Assembly (NCBI RefSeq): GCF_000721935.1
Contig: NZ_KL585415.1
Coordinates: 21,365-35,842 of the forward strand
Reading direction: 5' to 3'
Source: Streptomyces sp. NRRL WC-3549
Lineage (GTDB): Bacteria; Actinomycetota; Actinomycetes; Streptomycetales; Streptomycetaceae
Length of the DNA stretch: 14,478 nucleotides
In this document: piece by piece, positions 6,905 to 13,080 of the stretch
How positions within the stretch are numbered: position 1 is the stretch's first letter
Layout: each line of letters begins with the position of its first letter
Translations under genes and position numbers: made by a program
Notes under the pieces: model-generated
What the model was told of the DNA's origin: nothing
The model's database searches: none
The model's input: only the letters and a program-made list of their open reading frames with translations

Positions 6905-7450
6905 ATGAGCGCTGATCCTGTGATACTGCGACCGGTGAACGAGGCTGATCTGCCTCTGCTCGCACGGTTCCTGACCGATCCGGAGGCGACCGGGCCGTTC
7001 CAGTGGCTGGGCTGGTCGGATCCGGAGCGCTGGCGGCGGGAGTGGGAGGTGAACGGCCTGCTGAGCGATGAGGGCGGCCGGTTGATGGTGGTGACCGGCA
7101 CCGACCGGCTCGGATTCGTGTCCTGGCGGAGGGCCGTGACCTCGCGCAGCTCGTACTACTGGAACATCGGCGCCCAGCTGCTGCCGGAGAGCCGCGGCCG
7201 GGGGATCGGCACGCAGGCCCAGCGGTTGCTGGTGCGATACCTGTTCGCCCACACCCCCGTCGTCAGGATCGAGGCGGACACCGAGACGGAGAACATCGCC
7301 GAACAGCGCGCCCTGGAGAAGTCCGGCTTCTCCCGCGAGGGCGTGCTGCGCAGCACCGTGTTCCGGGATGGGCGCTGGCGGGACGCCGTGCGGTACAGCG
7401 TGCTGCGTGAGGATGTCCCGACGGGCCTCCCTGACGGCGGAGCGGCCTGA
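6905..7450 (+). CDS. GNAT-family N-acetyltransferase, RimJ/RimL type
   Basis: Acetyl-CoA-dependent N-acetyltransferase of 181 residues, like those that acetylate ribosomal-protein N-termini, small amines or antibiotics. Start ATG 6905: the protein then opens MSADPVILRPVNEADLPLLA, the usual RimJ/RimL beginning. The longer frame upstream runs into the adapter-like sequence and is not credible. The acetyl-CoA loop is seen in LPESRGRGIGTQAQRLLVRY (R-G-x-G-x-G/A core), followed by the late-fold motif RIEADTETENIAEQRALEKS and GFSREGVLR, a standard GNAT end. The last ~12 residues are a loose tail. No ribosome-binding site lies within 12 bases of the ATG; TACTGT at 6892-6897 would suit a -10 box for a leaderless mRNA. 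The substrate is unknown. A link to the downstream rifampin gene is not supported, since a stem-loop separates them. Confidence 0.92.
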   Translation: MSADPVILRPVNEADLPLLARFLTDPEATGPFQWLGWSDPERWRREWEVNGLLSDEGGRLMVVTGTDRLGFVSWRRAVTSRSSYYWNIGAQLLPESRGRGIGTQAQRLLVRYLFAHTPVVRIEADTETENIAEQRALEKSGFSREGVLRSTVFRDGRWRDAVRYSVLREDVPTGLPDGGAA

Positions 7451-7503
7451 ACGAGGCGGCCGGGCCGGGAGAGGTCCAGGACCAGCGGGCCGCCTGATTC
7501 CAG

Positions 7504-7530
7504 GAGAGGCGGTCGTCCTGGCCGCCTCTT
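7504..7530 (+). terminator. Stem-loop after acetyltransferase gene
   Basis: AGAGGCGG at 7505-7512 pairs perfectly with CCGCCTCT at 7522-7529, with a possible G-U closing pair (7504/7530) and a 9-nt loop. It lies 54 bases after the acetyltransferase stop and upstream of the rifamycin-associated element. Confidence 0.55.
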
Positions 7531-7605
7531 CGCAATCCCGAGGATGCCGCTGTCCGCACCGCGTCGTGAGGTACCTGCCGATTCCGCGGACCGCACAAGA
7601 AGAAA

Positions 7606-7627
7606 GCAAGGAGACATCTCTCCTTGC
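7606..7627. promoter_or_regulatory. Perfect 9-bp inverted repeat upstream of RAE
   Basis: GCAAGGAGA (7606-7614) and TCTCCTTGC (7619-7627) form a perfect inverted repeat with a 4-nt centre (CATC). Its outer GCAAG and CTTGC words are the same five bases that form the arms of the RAE core 29 bases further on. It could be a second operator or a stem-loop in a leader or terminator. A TATAGC hexamer at 7639-7644, between this repeat and the RAE, could be a -10 box. Confidence 0.45.
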
Positions 7628-7651
7628 CACTCCCAAGGTATAGCGCGCCGG

Positions 7652-7670
7652 GGGGCTTGCGGCAAGACCC
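7652..7670. promoter_or_regulatory. Rifamycin-associated element (RAE)
   Basis: GGGGCTTGCGGCAAGACCC is a 19-bp imperfect palindrome (CTTGC-G-GCAAG core with GGG/CCC flanks). As I recall it, this is the published RAE consensus with one base changed near the right end. RAEs lie upstream of rifamycin-inactivating genes in actinomycetes (rph, rgt, rox, arr, helR) and are associated with rifamycin-inducible expression. Here it is 60 bases before a glycosyltransferase remnant and 269 bases before the rifampin phosphotransferase start. A TATAGC hexamer lies just upstream at 7639-7644. Confidence 0.85.
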
Positions 7671-7729
7671 GGGGCGCGGCGCAGAATCGTCGGTCGAGAC
7701 CACAACCTGCGGAAACGGGGGATCACGAC

Positions 7730-7942
7730 GTGCGTGTGCTGACATCGACGTACGGGAGACGCTGTGGCGTCGCACCGGTGGTGGCGCCGGAGGTGCGGCT
7801 GCGGGCGCCCGGTGCGGCGGAGGGAGGGCGACCGGAGACGAGGACATGCCCGGCGAGGGGTAGGACGGAGTCGGGCGCGCCGGTGACGGGATCGGTCATC
7901 GCGGCGCAACGGAGTACGGCTGTCCCGGAGGTGTCGCCATGA
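7730..7942 (+). pseudogene. Remnant of macrolide-type (rifampin?) glycosyltransferase
   Basis: A 70-codon frame from GTG 7730, preceded by GGGGGA (7717-7722). Its start, VRVLTSTYGRRCGVAPVVAP then EVRLRAPGAA, resembles the N-terminus of MGT-type glycosyltransferases (MRVLxSTYGSRGDVEPVVAL, VRLRALGAEVRV). Later residues VTGSVIAAQRSTAV recall a following segment of those enzymes, but most of the ~400-residue protein is absent, including the UDP-sugar-binding domain. The key GSRGDVEP loop is damaged (GRRCGVAP). The frame ends in TGA 7940-7942, overlapping the rph start as ATGA. Rifampin glycosyltransferases (Rgt) are of this family and carry RAEs, so an rgt remnant is the best reading; this is inference from pattern and position. 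The short frame may still be translated and couple to rph. Confidence 0.6.
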
Positions 7943-10539
7943 CCCGGCCGTATGTGCGGGCTCTCCAGGAGATCGACGAGCTGCAGGTCGCGGTCGCCGG
8001 AGGCAAGGGTGCGCACCTGGGCGGACTCTCGCGGATCGAAGGCATCCCTGTACCTGATGGCTTCTGCGTGACGACGGACGCCTTCCGGCGGATCATGGCC
8101 GAAGTGCCGTCGATCGATGATCGGCTCGATCAGTTGTCGCGTTCGGACCCGGATGACCGGGCGGCGATCAGTGCGCTCAGCGCGCAGATTCGCCGGGCCA
8201 TCGAGCAGGTCGTCATTCCGGGCGATCTCGCGGCGGAGATCACCGGCGCCCTGGCCCAGTTTGGCGAGCAGGCCGCCTATGCCGTCCGGTCCAGCGCGAC
8301 GGCGGAGGACCTGCCGACGGCCTCCTTCGCCGGACAGCAGGACACCTACCTGAACATCGTGGGGCCGACGGCGGTCCTCCGGCACGTCAGCCGCTGCTGG
8401 GCTTCGCTCTTCACCGAGCGGGCCGTGACCTACCGTCGGCGGAACGGCATCGACCACCGGACCGTCCACATGGCCGTGGTCGTGCAGCGCATGGTCTTCG
8501 CGCAGGCGGCCGGCATCCTGTTCACGGCCGACCCCGTCACGGGCAACCGGAACGTAGCCACCGTGGACGCGGGCTTCGGCCTCGGCGAGGCCCTGGTCTC
8601 CGGACTGGTGAACCCGGACGTGTTCAAGGTGCGGCGGGGCGAGATCGTGGAAAAGGCGATCGCCGCCAAACCGCGTGCCGTACACGCCCTGCCGGCCGGG
8701 GGTACGCGGGAAGTGGCGATCGACTCGCAACGGCAGCGGGTGCCGGCCCTGACCGATGCGCAGGCCGTGCGGCTCGTGGGGCTCGGGCGGCGGATCGAAG
8801 CGCACTTCGGCTGTCCGCAGGACATCGAATGGTGCCTGATCGATGACGGCTTCCAGATCGTTCAGAGTCGGCCGATCACGACGCTGTTCCCCGTGCCCGA
8901 GGCCGGCGACCGGGAGAACCACGTCTATGTCTCCGTCGGCCATCAGCAGATGATGACCGACGCCCTGAAGCCCCTGGGGCTGTCCATGTGGCGGCTGACG
9001 GCCATGGTGCCGATGAGCGAGGCCGGCGGGAGGCTGTTCGTGGACGTCACCCGGCGCCTGGCCTCACCGGCGAGTCGCACCGGCCTCCTGGACCTCATGG
9101 GAAGAGGGGATCCGCTGGTCAGGGACGCGTTGGAGACCGTTCTCGACCGCGATGACTTCGTTCCGTCGCTCCCGGACGCGGATTCCGGCGGGCCGCCCGC
9201 AGCACCCGCCTCTGCTCCGGTCGAGACCGATCCCACCCTCGTCACCGGCCTGGTCGAGCGCAGCCGGACGTCCGTCGCCGCCCTGGAGCGCGACATCCGG
9301 ACGAAGGCCGGACCGACGCTGTTCGACTTCCTGCTGGAAGCGTTCGAGGAACACAAGCGGATCCTCGGTGACCCTCTGAGCATGCGCGTGATCATGGCGG
9401 GCATGGAGGCCACCTGGTGGCTCAACGACAAGCTGGGGGAGTGGCTGGGGGAGAAGAACGCGGCCGACACCCTGACACTGTCCGCCCCCGGCAACGTCAC
9501 GTCGGAGATGGGGCTGGCCCTGCTCGACGTCGCGGACGTGATCCGCCCCCACCCGGAAGTGGTGGCGTTCCTGGAGGACGTCGAGGACGAGGACTTCCTG
9601 GACGATCTGGCGGAACTCGCCGGCGGAACCGAAGCCCGCGAGGCCGTCGAGGCCTACCTCGGCAGGTACGGCATGCGCTGCGTCGGCGAGATCGACATCA
9701 CCAGGCCGCGTTGGCGCGAGCGCCCCACCACGCTCGTTCCCGTGATCCTCGACCACGTCAGGAACTTCGAGCCGGGCGCCGCCGAGCGGCGGTTCGAACA
9801 AGGGCGGCACAGGGCGCGGGAGAAGGAACAGGACCTGCTGTCACGCTTGCGGGACCTGCCGGACGGGAACCGGAAAGCCGACGAGGCCAAACGCATGATC
9901 GACCGGGTCCGCACCTTCATCGGATACCGGGAGTACCCGAAGTACGACATCGTCAGCCGTTTCTTCGTCTACAAGCAGGCCTTGCTGAGGGAGGCCGGAC
10001 GTCTTGTGCGGAGCCATGTGCTCCGGGACAAGGAGGACGCCTTCTACCTCACCTTCCAGGAGTTCCACGACGTCTCCCGCTCCGGCCAGGTGGACGAGCG
10101 GCTCATTCAGCAGCGCAAGGACGCCTTCCGGTCGTACCACGACCTCACTCCGCCCCGGGTGCTCACATCGGACGGCGAGGCGGTCACGGGGGCCTACCGG
10201 CGCGACGACCTGCCGGCCGGCGCCCTGATCGGTCTCCCCGTCTCCACCGGGACCGTCGAGGGAAGGGCTCGCGTCGTCCTCGACATGACGGAGGCGGACC
10301 TGGAGACGGGCGACATCCTGGTCACCGCCCACACGGACCCCAGCTGGTCGCCCTTGTTCGTCGGAATCTCGGGCCTGGTGACGGAGGTCGGCGGTCTGAT
10401 GACCCATGGCGCCGTCATCGCCCGGGAGTACGGCTTGCCGGCCGTCGTGGGCGTCGAGCAGGCGACCCGGCTGATCCGGGACGGGCAGCGGATCCGCGTC
10501 CACGGGGCCGACGGGTACGTCGAGATCCTGTCTGCCTGA
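7939..10539 (+). CDS. rph: Rifampin phosphotransferase
   Basis: Inactivates rifamycins by moving the beta-phosphate of ATP to the C21 hydroxyl, releasing AMP and phosphate. At 866 residues it matches the family length. The three domains are in order: ATP-binding (about 1-315), rifampin-binding (about 325-750) and swivelling His domain (about 770-866). Visible residues are Lys23 (GGKGAHLGGL), Arg117 (YAVRSSATAEDLP), Glu297, Gln309 and Arg311 (DIEWCLIDDGFQIVQSRP), and the phospho-carrier His823 in GGLMTHGAVIAREYGLPAVV (codon 10405-10407). Spacing agrees with Listeria RPH (Arg117, Glu297, Gln309, Arg311, His825). The start at ATG 7939 has GGAGG (7927-7931), 7 bases upstream. It resembles PEP synthase, but the RAE upstream and the middle domain favour RPH. 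All catalytic residues are intact, so it should confer rifampin resistance and be rifamycin-inducible through the RAE. Confidence 0.96.
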   Translation: MTRPYVRALQEIDELQVAVAGGKGAHLGGLSRIEGIPVPDGFCVTTDAFRRIMAEVPSIDDRLDQLSRSDPDDRAAISALSAQIRRAIEQVVIPGDLAAEITGALAQFGEQAAYAVRSSATAEDLPTASFAGQQDTYLNIVGPTAVLRHVSRCWASLFTERAVTYRRRNGIDHRTVHMAVVVQRMVFAQAAGILFTADPVTGNRNVATVDAGFGLGEALVSGLVNPDVFKVRRGEIVEKAIAAKPRAVHALPAGGTREVAIDSQRQRVPALTDAQAVRLVGLGRRIEAHFGCPQDIEWCLIDDGFQIVQSRPITTLFPVPEAGDRENHVYVSVGHQQMMTDALKPLGLSMWRLTAMVPMSEAGGRLFVDVTRRLASPASRTGLLDLMGRGDPLVRDALETVLDRDDFVPSLPDADSGGPPAAPASAPVETDPTLVTGLVERSRTSVAALERDIRTKAGPTLFDFLLEAFEEHKRILGDPLSMRVIMAGMEATWWLNDKLGEWLGEKNAADTLTLSAPGNVTSEMGLALLDVADVIRPHPEVVAFLEDVEDEDFLDDLAELAGGTEAREAVEAYLGRYGMRCVGEIDITRPRWRERPTTLVPVILDHVRNFEPGAAERRFEQGRHRAREKEQDLLSRLRDLPDGNRKADEAKRMIDRVRTFIGYREYPKYDIVSRFFVYKQALLREAGRLVRSHVLRDKEDAFYLTFQEFHDVSRSGQVDERLIQQRKDAFRSYHDLTPPRVLTSDGEAVTGAYRRDDLPAGALIGLPVSTGTVEGRARVVLDMTEADLETGDILVTAHTDPSWSPLFVGISGLVTEVGGLMTHGAVIAREYGLPAVVGVEQATRLIRDGQRIRVHGADGYVEILSA

Positions 10540-10609
10540 GGGTTTTCACACGCGGGCGACAACGGGCGCACCTGGCGCCGGAGCGCGTGCACCACCAAGC
10601 GGGGCACGC

Positions 10610-10640
10610 CGCCGTCCGCCGGTGCGCCGGGCGGACGGCG
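10610..10640. terminator. Strong stem-loop between rph and permease
   Basis: Perfect 11-bp inverted repeat, CGCCGTCCGCC at 10610-10620 and GGCGGACGGCG at 10630-10640, with a 9-nt loop. It lies 70 bases after the rph stop and 114 bases beyond the permease stop on the opposite strand, so it can serve both convergent transcripts. Confidence 0.65.
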
Positions 10641-10670
10641 ACGACACGGGCTCGTCTCAGTCGTACAGGG

Positions 10671-10705
10671 CCGTGTCCCCGTCCCGTGTCCCCGTCCCCT
10701 GTCCC
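10671..10705. repeat. 13-bp tandem repeat, about 2.5 copies
   Basis: CCGTGTCCCCGTC occurs exactly at 10671-10683 and 10684-10696, followed by a degenerate part copy (CCCTGTCCC). It is a short C-rich array in the convergent gap between rph and the permease gene. Confidence 0.6.
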
Positions 10706-10754
10706 GCGGGCCGCCGCACCGCTTCTGCCTCTGATCTTGCCCGGTGGGTCCGTG

Positions 10755-11927
10755 TCAGTGGCGGGAGCGGTTCGGCCGGGCGCCGTCGTGGTCGGATTCG
10801 GGTGAGCCGCCCATCATGCCCAGCATGGCCCTGCCGCCCGTGCGCAGGAACCGTACGACCAAGGTTGCTGCCAGCAGGAAGAAGGCGATGTTGAGCCAGG
10901 TCGTGTAGTTCCAGCTCACCCCGCTGTCCGGGACGGTGGCGTGGGCGCGGTCGGGGACGAGGCCGAGACCGCCGAAGAGGAACTCGACGACGTATCCGGC
11001 CAGGACCATGGCGGTGTAGAAGGTGCCGAGCACGAAGAGGGCCATGCGCGCGCCGTAGTACTTCCGGTAGATGTTCAGGATGGGCAGGATCAGGAGGTCG
11101 GCGAAGAGGAACGCCACGACACCGCCGAAGCTGATGCCTCCCTTCCACAGCACGACGGCGAGCGGCACGTTGCCCACCGAACACACGAACGAGGCGATGG
11201 CCACCAGGGGGCCGATCAACGGCCCCCACAGCTTGGACGCGAGCGGGTGGCCGTCGAAGAAGAAGGCGCGCCAGAAGGAGTCGGGCACCCAGGCGGCGAT
11301 CGCGCCGGCGATCAGCAGGCCGACGACGAGGTCACGCAGGATCGCCGCCCACTCCATGACGAAGACGTGGGAGACCGAGGTGAAGCCGTCTCGGGAGAAC
11401 AGCCTGCGGACGAAGGAGCCCTCGCGCCGCACGGACATGTCCATCGCGGCATGCCCCTCCATGGAGCCGGCCACCCCCCGTTCGGCCTGCTCGCGGGCTC
11501 CGCGCAGCAGCTGGTCGCGCAGGAAGAGGCGGAACAGCACCGCCAGGGCGATGATCATGAATGTGCCGCCGGTGAACTCGGCGGCCGTGAACTGCCAGCC
11601 CATGAGCAGGGCGAGGATCACGCCGAGCTCGACGACGAGGTTGGTGGAGGCGATCTCGAAAGCCATCGCCGCGGTGAAGTTCGCCCCTTTGCGGAACAGT
11701 GAGCGGGCCAGCGCGACCGCGGCGTAGGAGCAGGACGAGGAGGCGATGCCCAGCCCGGTCGCGGTGGCCAGGGTGCGGGGGCGGTCGTCGCCCAGCAGGG
11801 AGACGACGGTGGACCTGCGGACCACCGCCTGGACCACTGCGGACAGGGTGAAGCCGAGGATCAGCGCCCAGGCGATCTCCCACGCCATGGAACCGGTGAT
11901 CGACAGGGCGTGCTGAATTGCGTGCAT
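10755..11927 (-). CDS. YraQ/ArsP-type permease, possible metal exporter
   Basis: Integral membrane permease of the DUF318 (YraQ/ArsP/SO_0444) family, 390 residues. Members export organoarsenicals or have been linked to copper and zinc efflux. Start ATG 11927 has GGAGG 6 bases upstream; longer frames upstream look non-coding. The two family repeats are clear: IASSSCSYAAVALARSLFRK then AAMAFEIASTNLVVELG in the first half, and FVCSVGNVPLAVVLWKGG then SFGGVVAFLFADLLILPIL in the second. Each holds a conserved membrane Cys near Ser. About eight helices are visible, with a charged loop between the halves (residues about 135-185), a final helix (LNIAFFLLAATLVVRFLR) and a short Arg/Asp-rich tail. A CsoR-like inverted repeat 50 bases upstream suggests copper-linked control. 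Apparently monocistronic and convergent with rph. Confidence 0.93.
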   Translation of the reverse strand: MHAIQHALSITGSMAWEIAWALILGFTLSAVVQAVVRRSTVVSLLGDDRPRTLATATGLGIASSSCSYAAVALARSLFRKGANFTAAMAFEIASTNLVVELGVILALLMGWQFTAAEFTGGTFMIIALAVLFRLFLRDQLLRGAREQAERGVAGSMEGHAAMDMSVRREGSFVRRLFSRDGFTSVSHVFVMEWAAILRDLVVGLLIAGAIAAWVPDSFWRAFFFDGHPLASKLWGPLIGPLVAIASFVCSVGNVPLAVVLWKGGISFGGVVAFLFADLLILPILNIYRKYYGARMALFVLGTFYTAMVLAGYVVEFLFGGLGLVPDRAHATVPDSGVSWNYTTWLNIAFFLLAATLVVRFLRTGGRAMLGMMGGSPESDHDGARPNRSRH

Positions 11928-11976
11928 ACGCGTCCTCCCGTGCCCCGGACGGGCCCGATGCGCCGCCCGGATCGTG

Positions 11977-11990
11977 TACCCCAAGGGGTA
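11977..11990. promoter_or_regulatory. CsoR-like operator upstream of permease
   Basis: TACCCC and GGGGTA arms separated by AA (11977-11990), 50 bases upstream of the permease start. CsoR/RcnR-family metal sensors bind inverted C-tract/G-tract sites of this kind, and Streptomyces copper-efflux genes carry similar TACCC...GGGTA repeats. On the minus strand the downstream TACACGAT could be part of a -10 box that this site would overlap. No csoR gene is in the window. The site is seen directly; the regulator is inferred. Confidence 0.5.
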
Positions 11991-12090
11991 ACGGTGTGAC
12001 GCCGCGGACTCGACACGCCTCGCCGTGTCCATGTGGCCTGCCGTGCATGGGTCCGGCGTCACGGGCAGGTCCCGTCCGGCCCGGGGCGGC

Positions 12091-12745
12091 GAGACCTACC
12101 TGCGTCGCGAGGAAGGCCAGGCACTCGGCCTGGAGCGCCACCGTCCGCGAGGCGGCCCGCCGGCCACCGTGGCCCACGCCGTGTTCCGGCCGCAGCAGGA
12201 CCGGCCCGGAGCCGGGACGGGGCATGCATGCTGCTGGGCGGCGGGCATCTTCCGGGCGTGCAGCGGGTCCGTCCTGGTGTCACCGTCCGAGGCGGTCAGC
12301 AGGACGGCCGGGTACGCCGTGGCCGGGGTGATGCGGTGGTAGGGGAGTACCCGAGCAGGGTCCCAACCGGCCGGGGTCCCGGGCGCTGCCGTACTCGGGC
12401 ACCCAGCTGGGGCCCAGCCCGGACAGCTCGTAGCGGACCACGCCCAGGAGGGGGACATACACACCAGGGCGGCGTACCTCTCGGGCCGCTGGGTGAGGGC
12501 CGCGCCGACCAGCAGTTCGCCGTTGGGCCCGCCCCGTCGCCACCAGGTGCTCGGCGGCCGCGTCGAAGTCGTGGAACGTGGGCTGTTCGTGCTCCCCGCT
12601 GGCGGCCCGGCCCATTCCTCGCCCTCTTCACCACCACCGCGCAGCCCCGCGCAGGCGAACGGTCGGACGCGGTATGTCCGGACGGCTCGTGGACGAGACG
12701 ACGAACATCCGCACCGTCGTCCCGTCACGGAACGCGAAGCCGGGA
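12091..12745 (-). pseudogene. Decayed prolyl oligopeptidase (S9A), C-terminal part
   Basis: Pieces of a serine peptidase of the prolyl oligopeptidase family lie in order on the minus strand but in changing frames. From the right: DGTTVRMFVVSSTSRPDIPR (hydrolase-domain entry), LRGGGEEGEEWAG (about 12606-12644), HDFDAAAEHLVATG, GGPNGELLVGAALTQRPERY, VRYELSGLGPSWVPEYGSA, then LLGYSPYHRITPATAYPAVL with LTASDGDTRTDPLHARK, and GPVLLRPEHGVGHGGR, ending FLATQVGL near 12091. The catalytic Ser of the family motif GGSNGG is Pro here (codon 12525-12527). The catalytic Asp and His regions are still recognisable. Segments are missing after IPRPTV and after VATG, and no beta-propeller is seen. With several frameshifts, deletions and a lost nucleophile it cannot make an active enzyme. 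Confidence 0.8.
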
Positions 12746-12806
12746 GCACGGAGCGTTCCCGCTCTTCCGTCGTCGCGCGGGAGGACGCGCTGCGGTCGCC
12801 CGTGGA

Positions 12807-12956
12807 GGAGCCGTGGTTGCCGAACTTCTGGACACCGGCGAAACGCAGTGGCTCCAAGAGCAGGGCCGCCATGTCCGTCAAGGCTTCATGGATCCGAGGC
12901 AGTAGGCGGCGTTCGAAGAGTTCCTGTCCCGGCAGGCACCACTCGGCGAGCAGTGA
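12807..12956 (+). pseudogene. Unidentified degraded coding fragment
   Basis: I do not recognise the family. One plus-strand frame reads AVVAELLDTGETQWLQEQGR, HVRQGFMDPRQ, then TAG (12903-12905), and continues as AAFEEFLSRQAPLGEQ to TGA 12954-12956. The helical, Glu/Gln-rich composition is more protein-like than the surrounding Arg/Pro-rich noise, and it looks like the tail of an enzyme interrupted by one stop. It lies on the strand opposite the decayed peptidase. It may be a real remnant or chance. The remaining 12957-13080 bases show nothing I can name. Confidence 0.22.
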
Positions 12957-13080
12957 CGAAGGCTGCGCACCGGCGTCGCAAGGGCCCGCTCGGCCGGGGC
13001 GCGGCGCCCGGTGCCGGTGCTTCGGGTGAGCCGAGTTCTATCAGCCGGCGGAGGCTCGCGGACGGCGCTGCTCACGCGCT

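Noticed and set aside
4813..7101. Very long minus-strand open frame (762 codons)
   Set aside because: It is antisense to the LLM oxidoreductase gene and passes through the adapter-like sequence. Only its short stretch encoding the DeoR DNA-binding domain is real; the rest is GC-driven.
7939..10539. Phosphoenolpyruvate synthase
   Set aside because: Domains are shared, but the length, the order ATP-binding / rifampin-binding / His, the residue spacing of RPH and the RAE upstream fit rifampin phosphotransferase.
10941..11727. Plus-strand open frames across the permease gene
   Set aside because: They are antisense shadows of an obvious membrane-protein gene, with Glu/Asp/His-rich low-complexity translations.
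12033..12905. Plus-strand 290-codon frame across the decayed peptidase
   Set aside because: Most of it is the antisense of recognisable peptidase pieces; only its last ~30 codons look protein-like and are listed separately.
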